Source: Epsilonproteobacteria bacterium tcs-49 (GTDB lineage Bacteria > Campylobacterota > Campylobacteria > Campylobacterales > Sulfurovaceae). Taken from it: a DNA stretch of 64,000 nt. The stretch lies in assembly GCA_002049495.1 (NCBI GenBank), contig LLYS01000010.1:31908-95907 (forward strand), written 5' to 3'. Position numbers and translations under genes: made by a program. Position 1 is the stretch's first letter. Every line of letters starts with the position of its first letter. Positions 42,502-52,282 of this stretch are shown here, piece by piece. Under the pieces are notes generated by a model, which was not told the DNA's origin, did not search any database, and was given only the letters and a program-made list of their open reading frames with translations.

Positions 42502-44751
42502 ATGTACATTAAAAAAAACATAGAAAACAATATCATTTTCAAAGATGCGCCTTTACAAAGTGCTATCGAAAAGTCCCAAAAATACAATAATCGCGTCCTG
42601 TTTGTCGTAGATGAGCATATGACTCTGCTCGGGGCTTTATCCTCGGGTGATTTGGGGAAATGGCTTCTGAAAAATAACAAAGATATCGATTTGAGCAGCA
42701 GTGTCGCAAATGTCTGCAACAGAGATGTTTCCGTTTTACCCTATACAACGGATATGGAGGAGATCAAAAACGCTTTTACGATAAAGATCGATGCCGTTCC
42801 TTTAATCAATGCAACCGGTAAGCTCGAAGCTATCGCTTTTAAAAATAAAAAAAGTATCACCGTGGGTGATTTTTCTATCGATGAAAACTCAAAAACCATG
42901 ATTATCGCAGAGATCGGGAATAATCATAACGGCAGTATGAAACTGGCAAAAAAACTTATCGATTTGGCCGTTTGGGCGGAAGCGGACTGCATCAAATTCC
43001 AAATGAGAGACCTGGACACGCTTTATCTCAACAAAGGAGATGCCGACGACGCTTCGGAGGATCTCGGCTCCCAATATGTGCTGGACCTGTTGTCACGGTT
43101 CTCTCTTTCCAAAGAGGAGATGTTTGAACTTTTTGATTATTGCAAGGCCCGGGGGGTCCTTGCTTTATGTACTCCCTGGGATCTACAAAGTTTGAAAGAC
43201 CTTGAAGACTACGGTATGCCGGCATATAAGGTCTCTTCTGCGGATATGACCAATCTGGAGCTTCTCGACGCTCTCGTACAAACACGCAAGCCTCTTTTGA
43301 TCTCCTCGGGAATGTCCCATGAAGACGAGATTAAAACCGTCGTGGATTTTTTAAATAAAAGAGCGGCGGAATATATGTTTCTTCACTGTAATTCGACCTA
43401 TCCCACCCCCTTTAAAGACGTTAACTTAAAATACCTGAACCGCCTCAAGGAACTTACGATGTTTGAAGTGGGATACTCCGGCCACGAACGGGGGTATCAT
43501 ATTCCCATAGCAGCCGTCGCCATGGGGGCGAAGGTAATAGAAAAACACTTTACCATAGATAAAAGTATGGAAGGCAATGACCATAAAGTAAGCCTGCTGC
43601 CCGACGAGTTCAAAAATATGGTCCACGCCATACGTGACGTTGAATCGGCGATGGGTGAGGGAGAGAGTAAATCCATTTCCCAGGGAGAGTTGATCAATAG
43701 AGAAACCCTGGCAAAAAGTATCGTCGCGAAAACGGAAATCAAAGCCGGTGAGATCATAGATGAACAGATGCTGCAGATCAAAAGTCCCGGAAAGGGTTTG
43801 CAACCTATTTATAAAGACCTTCTGCTTGGCAAAGTCGCCAACAGGGATTTCAAAAAAGGCGATTTCTTTTTTCCCAGTGATATTAGCGGTCGGGCGTACT
43901 ATCCAAAGGATTTCCACTTCACTTTGCAGTGGGGTGTCCCGGTGCGGTTTCACGATTATCAAAAGCTTATAACCCGGCAAAAACCGGATATTTTGGAGTT
44001 TCACTTATCCTATAAAGACTTGGACGTCAACTTGGATGAGTATATGTCAAGGCATGAAGATATAGGTTTGGTAGTGCATACCCCGGAACTTTTTGCCAAT
44101 GATCATATACTCGATCTTTGTGCGGAAGAGGAGAGCTATAGACAACACTCCATTAAAGAGTTACAGCGGGTCGTTGACCTTACCAGAAAGCTCAAGGCAT
44201 ACTTCCCGGCGACTGCCACTCCCTGTATCGTTACCAACATGGGCGGTTTTAGCAAACACGGCTTCATCGATATCTCAAAACGGGAAAGACTGTATGAACG
44301 AATTGCGCAGAGTCTGAGTGAAATCGACTCCGAAGGGGTAGAGATAATTGCGCAAACCATGCCGCCTTTCCCCTGGCACTTCGGCGGGCAAAGCCACCAT
44401 AATCTCTTTATGGATGCCGATGAGATTATCTCCTTTTGCAAAAAACATGATTTTCGCATCTGTATGGATGTTGCACATACCAAACTCGCCTGTAACTATT
44501 TTCAGTGGGATTTTGAAAACTTTATACAAAAAGTAAGCCCTTTTATAGCACATTTACATATTGTGGACGCCAAAGGCTTTGACGACGAGGGTTTACAAAT
44601 TGGCGACGGGGAAATTAATTTTCAATCCCTTGGAAAAATACTGCAGCGGCACTGTCCCGATATCACCTTTATTCCCGAAATATGGCAGGGACATAAAAAC
44701 AAAGGTGAAGGGTTTTGGGAAGCGCTGCACAAACTCGAAGGCTTGTTTTGA
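42502..44751 (+). CDS. Three-part fusion: CBS pair, NeuB-SAF synthase and xylose-isomerase-like TIM barrel
   Basis: 749 residues. About 1-120: two CBS repeats (RVLFVVDEHMTLLGALSSGDL, then KIDAVPLINATGKLEAIA) that usually bind adenine nucleotides. About 130-390: NeuB TIM barrel (MIIAEIGNNHNGSMKLAKKL, YKVSSADMTNLELL, GYSGHERGYHIPIAAVAMG, VIEKHFTIDKSMEGNDHK). About 400-455: SAF domain. About 470-749: AP-endonuclease-2/xylose isomerase type TIM barrel with CMDVAHTKLAC, HLHIVDAKG and GDGEINF. The last part could supply the sugar substrate by isomerisation or epimerisation, and the CBS pair could regulate the synthase. Both roles are inference. Confidence 0.85.
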   Translation: MYIKKNIENNIIFKDAPLQSAIEKSQKYNNRVLFVVDEHMTLLGALSSGDLGKWLLKNNKDIDLSSSVANVCNRDVSVLPYTTDMEEIKNAFTIKIDAVPLINATGKLEAIAFKNKKSITVGDFSIDENSKTMIIAEIGNNHNGSMKLAKKLIDLAVWAEADCIKFQMRDLDTLYLNKGDADDASEDLGSQYVLDLLSRFSLSKEEMFELFDYCKARGVLALCTPWDLQSLKDLEDYGMPAYKVSSADMTNLELLDALVQTRKPLLISSGMSHEDEIKTVVDFLNKRAAEYMFLHCNSTYPTPFKDVNLKYLNRLKELTMFEVGYSGHERGYHIPIAAVAMGAKVIEKHFTIDKSMEGNDHKVSLLPDEFKNMVHAIRDVESAMGEGESKSISQGELINRETLAKSIVAKTEIKAGEIIDEQMLQIKSPGKGLQPIYKDLLLGKVANRDFKKGDFFFPSDISGRAYYPKDFHFTLQWGVPVRFHDYQKLITRQKPDILEFHLSYKDLDVNLDEYMSRHEDIGLVVHTPELFANDHILDLCAEEESYRQHSIKELQRVVDLTRKLKAYFPATATPCIVTNMGGFSKHGFIDISKRERLYERIAQSLSEIDSEGVEIIAQTMPPFPWHFGGQSHHNLFMDADEIISFCKKHDFRICMDVAHTKLACNYFQWDFENFIQKVSPFIAHLHIVDAKGFDDEGLQIGDGEINFQSLGKILQRHCPDITFIPEIWQGHKNKGEGFWEALHKLEGLF

Positions 44752-44799
44752 TCCTTTATAGCGCGGGTAAAAGCAGATACGACCACAACAAGGATTGTA

Positions 44800-46332
44800 A
44801 TGAATAAATCCAGCGTCGCAACCCTCAAACTGATCGAGCAGAATTTCGATGTCAACGCCCTGCGCTTTCGCGGCGTCGCCGTCTGGCCTATCATCCGGGG
44901 TCTGCTCGTTTTTGACTTTCAAAAAGATTTTGCGGACGATCCCCACCAAACGGCGGCATTTGACCTCCGGGACGCCGCAGGAAATATTGCCAAACGAGCC
45001 GAACTCTTCGCCCGGGATACAAACGCTTTGCACGCGCGCGGCGAAGATCCCAAAGAGCTTTTGCGACCTGTGGATATCCTGCTGATCTCCAGCGCCGAAT
45101 ACCGCAGCGAACTGGCCGATAACCGCTACTACAACAAGCATCTTGACAGTCTCCGGTACTTTTTATCGCCGCATTACAGCTGCGCGACGCTGGAATGGTC
45201 GCTGAAAAAGACCCACAACCGCCCCTCGGTGTACCCCCTCTCGACCCTTGATCACCTCATCGGCCTCTCCTCGCTGCAAAAGCACATTGCACTGACCCAA
45301 GAACGGCTCTTTGACGCCGTCGAACCCGTAGAACGGCTTGAGCAACTGTTGGAGTTTCTCCGCGCCCACGGGCTCAAAACGCGCTATAACGCCCAGCTGC
45401 TGCGGTGGCACATTGTGCATATCTTTATCCTCAAAGCGCATTTCACCGCTTTGCTGCACAGGATAGATCCAAAGGCGATCATCATGCAGTATTACGTCAC
45501 GCTTCCACACTTTGCTTTGCTTCTGGCCGCGAAGGAGTCGGGTATCCACACTTTTGATCTGCAGCACGGGGCGATGGGAGAGCATAACGGTATCTACTTC
45601 CATTACGAACACGCCGTACCGCAGGAGGGTTATGCGGTTTTGCCCGACACCTTTTTGACTTGGGATACCCGTACGCAAAAGCGCATACGCCACTGGAGCG
45701 ACAAAACCCCCGCCCACGACGCGCTTTCCATCGGCAATCCGTGGATTACCCGCTATATGGAGGATGTGCAGATGCACCGAAAGCTTTCTTTTATAAACGA
45801 TGAAAAACCCACCGTTTTGCTTTCGCTGCAACCCCTTGAGGATTTTCTACCCGAATGGATCCGGCAGGTGATGATAGCGACGAAGGAGGATATCCAGTGG
45901 CTTGTGCGGCTGCACCCCTCCCATCCGAGCATGCCCCGCTACATTGAACATATGGAAAAAGCGCTTGCAGCGCTGCGAAACGAAGGGGTGGATACGCGGT
46001 ATGAAGAGGCGACCCGGGCAAAGCTTTTTGATCTTTTGCGCCATACCGACTTGCATATGACGTCCCACTCCACCGTCGCGTTTGAGGCGCTGGAGTTTGG
46101 CGTCCCCTCCCTGCTTTTCGGGGATTTCTGTTTTGATTATATGGCAAAGGAGCTGCAGCGCGGGGTGTTTACCCGCGTAAACACGGCAAAGGAGCTGCAG
46201 CTGCTTCTCTCCTCAAAAAAGAAGCGCGATGCTTTGAACCGCACCTCCGAGCGCGGCTATTACGACAAACGGGCCCTAAAAAAGTTCATTTCCCAAACCC
46301 TGCCCTCCATCCTGGCAAAGGAGCGACGATAA
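44800..46332 (+). CDS. Predicted surface-glycan glycosyltransferase (GT-B like)
   Basis: 510 residues. N-terminal about 230 residues form a helix-rich region, then a GT-B-like core: FDLQHGAMGEHNGIYFHY near 255, DTFLTWDTRTQKRIRHW, SIGNPWITRYM, and a donor-site pattern DLHMTSHSTVAFEALEFGVPSLLFG near 415. The last resembles capsule polysaccharide and glycerophosphate-type transferases. ATG 44800 has AAGGA in front. It shares a stop/start base with the sulfotransferase gene. Base use is less AT-rich than in 33-44.7 kb, closer to the pse operon. Confidence 0.65.
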   Translation: MNKSSVATLKLIEQNFDVNALRFRGVAVWPIIRGLLVFDFQKDFADDPHQTAAFDLRDAAGNIAKRAELFARDTNALHARGEDPKELLRPVDILLISSAEYRSELADNRYYNKHLDSLRYFLSPHYSCATLEWSLKKTHNRPSVYPLSTLDHLIGLSSLQKHIALTQERLFDAVEPVERLEQLLEFLRAHGLKTRYNAQLLRWHIVHIFILKAHFTALLHRIDPKAIIMQYYVTLPHFALLLAAKESGIHTFDLQHGAMGEHNGIYFHYEHAVPQEGYAVLPDTFLTWDTRTQKRIRHWSDKTPAHDALSIGNPWITRYMEDVQMHRKLSFINDEKPTVLLSLQPLEDFLPEWIRQVMIATKEDIQWLVRLHPSHPSMPRYIEHMEKALAALRNEGVDTRYEEATRAKLFDLLRHTDLHMTSHSTVAFEALEFGVPSLLFGDFCFDYMAKELQRGVFTRVNTAKELQLLLSSKKKRDALNRTSERGYYDKRALKKFISQTLPSILAKERR

Positions 46333-47012
46333 TGCAAGGCATCCTCCTTCCCTCCCTTTCGCTGGGCTATGTCGATGTTCCCAAAAACGCTTCGACGAGC
46401 ATAAAGCGCTATCTGTATCTGCTTGCTTACGGCAGGGAGTATGACAAACACAACCATAACGGCGACAATATCCACAGATTCTTCAAACGCAACATGGGAG
46501 ATATATCCGGGGCGAAAAACCGCTTTCTCCTGCTGCGCGATCCGGTCAAGCGTTTTTTATCGGTGTATTCAAACCGCGTTTTACACTACAAAGAGCTTTC
46601 TCAAGATCACCTTTTGCGCTCCGAAAAGGGAAGAGCGATTTTGCATAAAGCTCTGCCCACAACGCCCGATCTTGACACCTATATCACCCATTTCGAAAGT
46701 TACAAGCACGAACCCTCTTTGTGGCACCACACAAAACCGGTCTTTTATATCACCGGCGGTTCTTTACAAGGGTTTAACCGTATCTTTACCATGGAAGAGA
46801 TCGGGCAGTTTGAACGCTTCATCCAAAGCAGCTGCAATACGCGGCTTCAACTCCCCAGGTTGCAAACGGGAGGCAAAAAGATCGCTCTTGGGGAACTCAG
46901 CGAAGAACAGCTGCGACGGATATACTCCTACTGCGAAAAGGATTACGAATTTTTAGCCGGGTACTACTCCAAAGAAAAACTCTGGACGCAGTGGGAAAAG
47001 GAGCAAAAGTGA
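46332..47012 (+). CDS. Sulfotransferase family 2-like protein
   Basis: 226 residues. The PAPS-binding loop is seen as YVDVPKNASTSIKRYL near residue 15 and the 3'-phosphate-binding motif as LLLRDPVKRFLSVYSNRVLH near 68. These match the carbohydrate sulfotransferase family (Sulfotransfer_2). It would move sulfate from PAPS to a glycan, in the cytoplasm, on a lipid-linked or protein glycan. The gene overlaps the glycosyltransferase genes on both sides, which argues that the glycan it acts on is made by them (inference). Confidence 0.8.
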   Translation: MQGILLPSLSLGYVDVPKNASTSIKRYLYLLAYGREYDKHNHNGDNIHRFFKRNMGDISGAKNRFLLLRDPVKRFLSVYSNRVLHYKELSQDHLLRSEKGRAILHKALPTTPDLDTYITHFESYKHEPSLWHHTKPVFYITGGSLQGFNRIFTMEEIGQFERFIQSSCNTRLQLPRLQTGGKKIALGELSEEQLRRIYSYCEKDYEFLAGYYSKEKLWTQWEKEQK

Positions 47013-48094
47013 AGCCGCTGGTCTCTGTCCTCATCACCACGCGAAACCGGCCCGAGCTTTTAAAAAGAGCCCTTGATTCGGCCCTGAGACAAACCTACCC
47101 CGACATAGAGGTCATCGTCGTCGACGACGCCTCCACCGAAGAAACGGCACGGTTCCTGCGCAAACAGACCGATAAGCGGGTCAGATACCTGCGCAACGAG
47201 CGCCAAAGCGGAGCCAACGTATCGCGTAACCGCGGCATCGCGGCCGCTAAAGGGGAGTTTATCGCCGGTCTGGACGACGACGACGTTTTTCTGCCCCGCC
47301 GCATCGAACTGCTGCTGACCCACTACGACGACGACTACGCTTTTATTACGTCCAACAACTACCTCGACGACGGCAAAGGGAGGAAACGTTCAAATATTCC
47401 GGCAGTGGTCACGCTGGAACAGATGCTTGCAAACAACGTTTTGATGAATCAGGGCTTGATCAAAAAGCAGCGTCTGATCCAAGCGGGGTTGTACGACGAA
47501 ACCCTTTTGGCCTGCCAGGATTACGATATGTGGATGCGCCTGCTACTGCGTTATCAAAGGGTAAAGGTTTTGCCCGAAGCAACGCAGATCATCCACGCCG
47601 AAAGCGGCAGGCAGCGTATATCTTCCGTTTCCGCGAAAAAGAAAAAGGGGTATTTTCAATTTTTCCAAAAATATAAACACTTAATGTCGCCCTACCATAG
47701 ACAGCAGCACCTTTTTCGCATTTACGGCATGCGCAAATCGGCGACGCAAGCCAACGGCCTTGCCCTCTATCTGCTGCAAAAAAAGCTGCGAAACTTCCAG
47801 GGAGACGCATTGAGCGTTTACGGCACGGGGGAACTGTTTCACGCCCTTTATCCGACCATACGGGATTTTGGTATCACCGTCAATTTTCTCGTCGATTCCA
47901 ACGCCTCTTCCAGACCAAAAGAGATCTTTGGGAAAGTCCCCATCTTACCCGAAGAAGCCATAGCACGGCGGGAGCGCAGCTTTTTGATCGCTTCGGCGAA
48001 ATTTTACCCCCAGATGGAAAAAACCCTTTATAACCTGCTGCCCCGAAACGGGCAGCTGCGCCTTATCAGTCTTTCATCCGCAGCAGCGTCGTAA
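47009..48094 (+). CDS. GT2 glycosyltransferase with C-terminal Rossmann-like module
   Basis: 361 residues from GTG at 47009, which has AAGGAG 5 bases before it and overlaps the sulfotransferase stop. GT-A core: VSVLITTRNRPELLKRAL, the DxD metal site in FIAGLDDDDVF and CQDYDMWMRLLLRY. Residues about 270-355 form a second module (LSVYGTGELFHALYPT, VNFLVDSNASSR, FGKVPILPEE) like the nucleotide-binding N-domain of PglD-type sugar acetyltransferases. Its end overlaps the convergent GT2 gene by 29 bases. Confidence 0.85.
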   Translation: MKPLVSVLITTRNRPELLKRALDSALRQTYPDIEVIVVDDASTEETARFLRKQTDKRVRYLRNERQSGANVSRNRGIAAAKGEFIAGLDDDDVFLPRRIELLLTHYDDDYAFITSNNYLDDGKGRKRSNIPAVVTLEQMLANNVLMNQGLIKKQRLIQAGLYDETLLACQDYDMWMRLLLRYQRVKVLPEATQIIHAESGRQRISSVSAKKKKGYFQFFQKYKHLMSPYHRQQHLFRIYGMRKSATQANGLALYLLQKKLRNFQGDALSVYGTGELFHALYPTIRDFGITVNFLVDSNASSRPKEIFGKVPILPEEAIARRERSFLIASAKFYPQMEKTLYNLLPRNGQLRLISLSSAAAS

Positions 48095-49412
48095 GATCGA
48101 TAATCTCCATCCCTTCGTACCGCTTGCGAAGTGCTGCGACGATCTCTTTTGAAAAAGCGATACTGGTGACCACAACGGGAGTTTGCGCAAACGCGTCAAG
48201 CTCGGTTTTTTTGAGCATGGGTATCCCCTCGATGCAAAGCGTTTCGTTGCGATCGACGATCCCTGCGATCTCTACGCCCGCTTCCCGTACAAAGGGGATC
48301 GTTTCCCGCGCAAGCCTGCCTCCGCCGTAAAGGATCACTTTTTTGATCCCCCGACGCTGCAGATACCCCGTTAACAGCCGGTGAAACTCCAGCGAACCGA
48401 AGGCGGCCAGATGGCGCCGTACCGTTTCCACGCTGCCGCTGTCAAAGTGTGCAAGCAACCCGTCAATATCGCAGTAACGCTCCGTTCCCACCAAAGAGCG
48501 AAGCAGGATAAAATAAACGCCGAAATGATCCTTTTCCAGCGATTGTATCACGCTGGGACGCAACCACTGGTATTGTCGAAGGTTTTTTCGAAAAGCCCCC
48601 ATATGCGCAAGCTCCTCCCCCCGTTCAAAAAAGCGCAATACGTTGTTGTTGAGCAGCTTTATCCCCCTGGCGTGCAGCAGCCCCTCATAATTTCGCAACA
48701 GCCCCTTCTCCGCCAGAAACGACCTTATTGCCTCGATCATGGAAAAGATATGGCCGATCTTTTTGGCGTTCAAACTTCCGGTGATGGAACCTTCGCGCAC
48801 GTAGTAGCGATAATACGCTTCCTCAAGATAGCTGACCCGCTGCGCCCGGTAAAAAAGCCGCATGACCGTAGGCTGATCCTCATAATACATCCCCTCGGGG
48901 AAAGTGATCCCGCCAAGGAGGAACAAGGAGCGCTTAAACAGTTTTCCGCACGCAATCGCCGAGGCGTTGGGATGAAGAATGTTATAGAGGTGATCCTCCC
49001 TCTCCCGGTAGGGGTAGATAAGCGTACTGCCCCTGCCCTCGTGCACCCGCTCCACCCGTGCCAGCACGATTTCGCTTTTTTCTTTCCGCGCCGTTTCATA
49101 CATCTGTTCAAGCATATCCTCTTTGATATCGTCATCGCTGTCTAAAAAGCTGACAAACTCTCCCGTTGCCGCTTGCAGCGCCCTGTTTCTGCTTGCGCTC
49201 AACCCCCTGTTCTCCTGCTCGATAAGCAAAATTCTATCGTCTTCGCGGACAAACCGCTCTATGATCGCCGGGCTTGAATCCGTGGAACCGTCGTTGACGA
49301 CGATGATCTCTATATCCCGCAAAGTCTGCGTCACGACCGAGCGGAGACAGCGCTGAAGAAAAGCTTCCGTATTATATACGGGGATGATCAAACTGATTTT
49401 AGGCACCTTCAC
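48066..49412 (-). CDS. GT2 glycosyltransferase with C-terminal Rossmann-like module
   Basis: 448 residues. GT-A core: ISLIIPVYNTEAFLQRCL, SRNRALQAATGEFVSFLDSDD with the DxD and YEDQPTVMRLFYRAQRV. The C-terminal about 80 residues begin KKVILYGGGRLARETIPFVREAG and continue with AGIVDRNE and GIPMLKK, the same type of module as in the opposing GT2. It is the last gene of the pse operon and overlaps the preceding CDP-glycerol-transferase-like gene by 14 bases. It probably extends the surface or flagellar glycan. Confidence 0.85.
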   Translation of the reverse strand: MKVPKISLIIPVYNTEAFLQRCLRSVVTQTLRDIEIIVVNDGSTDSSPAIIERFVREDDRILLIEQENRGLSASRNRALQAATGEFVSFLDSDDDIKEDMLEQMYETARKEKSEIVLARVERVHEGRGSTLIYPYREREDHLYNILHPNASAIACGKLFKRSLFLLGGITFPEGMYYEDQPTVMRLFYRAQRVSYLEEAYYRYYVREGSITGSLNAKKIGHIFSMIEAIRSFLAEKGLLRNYEGLLHARGIKLLNNNVLRFFERGEELAHMGAFRKNLRQYQWLRPSVIQSLEKDHFGVYFILLRSLVGTERYCDIDGLLAHFDSGSVETVRRHLAAFGSLEFHRLLTGYLQRRGIKKVILYGGGRLARETIPFVREAGVEIAGIVDRNETLCIEGIPMLKKTELDAFAQTPVVVTSIAFSKEIVAALRKRYEGMEIIDLTTLLRMKD

Positions 49413-50865
49413 TCCTCATGTATGAGATGATACAATCTCCCGCACCCCGACCGTCACGGACAAAAAGCTTTCGCCCAAGCGCCTTTCTCGAAGCTGCGTA
49501 TTGGTCGCGGTCGATCCCCTCCAGCACCGCCTTTTTCAATCCCCCGTACTCTGTGACCTTTTGCCCGGGCGTAACGCTTTCAAAATCAAGCATGAACGCT
49601 CCGTGCTGCGCTTCATAATCATCCAGATCATAAACGAAAAATAAAATCGGCTTATCCAGCAGCAGATAATCAAAATAAACCGAAGAGTAATCCGTAATAA
49701 GCATCGAAGACAGGGGCAGGATCGGGTAGATATCCCTGCCTTCGGGATAGAGGTAAAGGTGTTCATATCCCGCAAACACCTCCCCCTCCATTCCGGGATG
49801 TTCACGCAGCTTTTGCAGCACGAAAGGGTGCAGTTTGATGATAAAAAACAATCCGTTGGCCCCGGCAAAGCTGTCCAAATCGGCAAAATCGATCGGCGCG
49901 GGCCGGGCATTGTTGCGGTACGTTGGCATATACACCACAATCTTGCGCTTCGTCTCACGGCAAAAGCCGTAGATCTCTTTATCCGCCAGTACCAGCCGTT
50001 TCTCTGAGGGTTCGGGGGTAAAAAAGATTTCGTTTCGGGGATAGCCGCACTCGATGATTTTTTCGGCATTGAAAACCCTGCTAAAGGCGTACTCCGTCAC
50101 AAAAGGCGAGGTTGAAAGCAGCAGATCGTACCGTACCTTTTTGTAATCCGCGAACCTTCCGATCTGCTTAAGCGGGATGCCGTGCCACAGCTGCACCGTT
50201 TTACCTCCCTCTATCGCCCGGCGCACGAAAGGATCGGTCGGGGTATGATCCAGTACCGCCGTCGCTGCCCGCACAGCGTGATACACAAACCCGAAAGAGG
50301 GAAACAGCACCGTATGAAATCCCGCTTTGGCAAACAGTTTTTGCTGCTTGGCGTTATCGGTGGCAACCACCGCTTTATATCCCCGCTGTTCAAGAGTGCA
50401 GGCGAAATCTTTGACATTGTTATCGACAAACGCCGCTCCCAGACACAAAACGCGCTTTTGGCTTTGAACCGAGGGTTTCAAAAACTTCGTAGCCAGGGCG
50501 AGCAGCCGCAGCTGCAGCCGCTCCATACGCTGGCGCAGCCAAAAGCGGCGGCGCCCCGTTTTATACTCTCCGCTTTGCAGATACACCACTTCCAGCATCT
50601 TCGCGTCCATCCGCTTTCGCAACTGCTTATAGATCGCTTCGGCGTGGGCGGGAGAACAGATCAATACTTTCTCGACCCCCTTGTCCGCAATCTCATCATA
50701 GCCCGATACTCCCGGTTTGCGCACCTTCGCGTCCGCAAAGGCCACCACCTCTACCCCGCGCTTTTGCAGATACTGACCCAGCGCCTTTGCCGTGGGAGAA
50801 AAGGGGGCGATGATGACGCGCTGCCCCCTGGCGACGCTTTGTTCAAGATAGGCGCCATTAAACAC
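49399..50865 (-). CDS. CDP-glycerol:glycerophosphate transferase-like protein (TagB/TagF type)
   Basis: 488 residues from GTG at 50865, chosen for the strong GGAGG upstream; it overlaps the previous gene end by 8 bases. About 1-90 is a Rossmann-like module ([33 protein letters not shown]). The rest is the Glyphos_transf GT-B fold: [35 protein letters not shown] and [21 protein letters not shown] near 370-400. In Gram-positives these enzymes add glycerol phosphate from CDP-glycerol to teichoic acid. With the TagD-like gene nearby, transfer of glycerol phosphate to a glycan is likely. Confidence 0.8.
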   Translation of the reverse strand: MFNGAYLEQSVARGQRVIIAPFSPTAKALGQYLQKRGVEVVAFADAKVRKPGVSGYDEIADKGVEKVLICSPAHAEAIYKQLRKRMDAKMLEVVYLQSGEYKTGRRRFWLRQRMERLQLRLLALATKFLKPSVQSQKRVLCLGAAFVDNNVKDFACTLEQRGYKAVVATDNAKQQKLFAKAGFHTVLFPSFGFVYHAVRAATAVLDHTPTDPFVRRAIEGGKTVQLWHGIPLKQIGRFADYKKVRYDLLLSTSPFVTEYAFSRVFNAEKIIECGYPRNEIFFTPEPSEKRLVLADKEIYGFCRETKRKIVVYMPTYRNNARPAPIDFADLDSFAGANGLFFIIKLHPFVLQKLREHPGMEGEVFAGYEHLYLYPEGRDIYPILPLSSMLITDYSSVYFDYLLLDKPILFFVYDLDDYEAQHGAFMLDFESVTPGQKVTEYGGLKKAVLEGIDRDQYAASRKALGRKLFVRDGRGAGDCIISYMRSEGA

Positions 50866-52282
50866 CCAGCACCTCCCGGCATATCCGCTGCGACGCTTTC
50901 GCGTCACGGTAGTCAAAGCAGCGCTCCGGCACCGCCGGAACGTTTGCTTCCTCTCCGACCGCCTGCGCCAGCGCTTGTTCAAGGTCTTTTTGCGTTTGTA
51001 CCTTTACCCCCGGCGCGAACTCTTCGTAAGGGTACACGAAGCCACCCATATTGCCCTCGTATTCATCCCTGTCGTAATCAAAAAAGATCACCGGACGATG
51101 CAGCAGCATAAAATCAAAATAGATCGAGGAGTAATCCGTAATCAGTACGTCGCAGTAGCGCAGCAGCGGGTAGATATCGCCCTGGGCATTGTGAAAAAGG
51201 ATGTGTGAATAACTCCCGTGCTCCGCCTTCGCATACAGCTGCATCACAAAAGGGTGCAGTTTGATGACCAGATGGGTATTTGCACGGCGAAGGGCTTCGT
51301 TCAGCGCCGCAAAATCCAGGGGGATCTTCGCGCTTTGCGTGGATTCTCTGTGGGTGGGCATATATACCGCGATGCTACGGCCCTCCTCCCGCAGCGCCTT
51401 GATACGGGGATATACCTGCTCATCGCACAGGAGTTCATCTCCCCTTTCAAGCTTTTTTTTAAGCAGCAGATCGTTGCGGGGATACCCGAAGTTTTTGTAG
51501 CTTTTTGCCCCGATTACCGCCCCGAGACTGGTTTCGTTGACAAAATCGGAAGGGGAAACCAAAACGTCGTACGTCACGCCCACGAGCCTGTTCATGCGCT
51601 TGAGAGGGATACCGTGCCACAGCTGTATGGTCTTTTGCCCGGGGGCAAGCAGCGCAAGTTCGCGGATGAAGTTTCCCTGATCCTGCACGATACAATCGGC
51701 CAGCGCCATATAAAAGTATGAGCGCCAGCTTCCCAGCCATACGGCAGGAAAACCGTTTCGTCGCAAAGCGGCGAGATGGGCTTTGTTATCGGTAAGCATC
51801 ACCGCATCGGCTCCGCTTCTGTGGCAGTGGAGAAAAAGCGCCTTATTGTTACTGCCCACAAACCCTTTGGAGATAAACACCCTCATATTCCGCTTGTACC
51901 CCACATGATCCAGCAAAGCCGCCGTAACTTTTAAAAAGCGCCGTTTGAGCACGGTGATAAACCCTTTTCGCTGCTGCTTCGCTATCTGCTTCTTATCAAG
52001 ATAGCGGTAGCGGCCGTTTGCGATGGCGACTTTGATAAGTTTATCCAAAGCGACGCTTTTTTTATGCTCGCCATAGATAGCGTCAAAGTGGTTTTGCGAA
52101 AGGATCAGAATATAATCAAACTCCCCTTTGATATCTTCAAGTCTGCTAATATCCTCTCCGCTTTTCACCTTGTCGATAAAACCCGCGAAATCCACGTCGT
52201 AGCTTTTGCGAAACTCTTTGGCAAAAGCGGTGGTTTTTGGAGTATGCGGAGCGATATAGACCCGCTTGCCGCTAAAATCCAA
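50858..52282 (-). CDS. CDP-glycerol:glycerophosphate transferase-like protein (TagB/TagF type)
   Basis: 474 residues. Same layout as its downstream neighbour: N-terminal Rossmann-like module ([33 protein letters not shown]) and a transferase domain with [42 protein letters not shown] and [22 protein letters not shown]. The two are clear paralogues. It starts inside the end of the TagD-like gene (11-base overlap), so CDP-glycerol supply and use are coupled. Confidence 0.8.
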   Translation of the reverse strand: MDFSGKRVYIAPHTPKTTAFAKEFRKSYDVDFAGFIDKVKSGEDISRLEDIKGEFDYILILSQNHFDAIYGEHKKSVALDKLIKVAIANGRYRYLDKKQIAKQQRKGFITVLKRRFLKVTAALLDHVGYKRNMRVFISKGFVGSNNKALFLHCHRSGADAVMLTDNKAHLAALRRNGFPAVWLGSWRSYFYMALADCIVQDQGNFIRELALLAPGQKTIQLWHGIPLKRMNRLVGVTYDVLVSPSDFVNETSLGAVIGAKSYKNFGYPRNDLLLKKKLERGDELLCDEQVYPRIKALREEGRSIAVYMPTHRESTQSAKIPLDFAALNEALRRANTHLVIKLHPFVMQLYAKAEHGSYSHILFHNAQGDIYPLLRYCDVLITDYSSIYFDFMLLHRPVIFFDYDRDEYEGNMGGFVYPYEEFAPGVKVQTQKDLEQALAQAVGEEANVPAVPERCFDYRDAKASQRICREVLGV

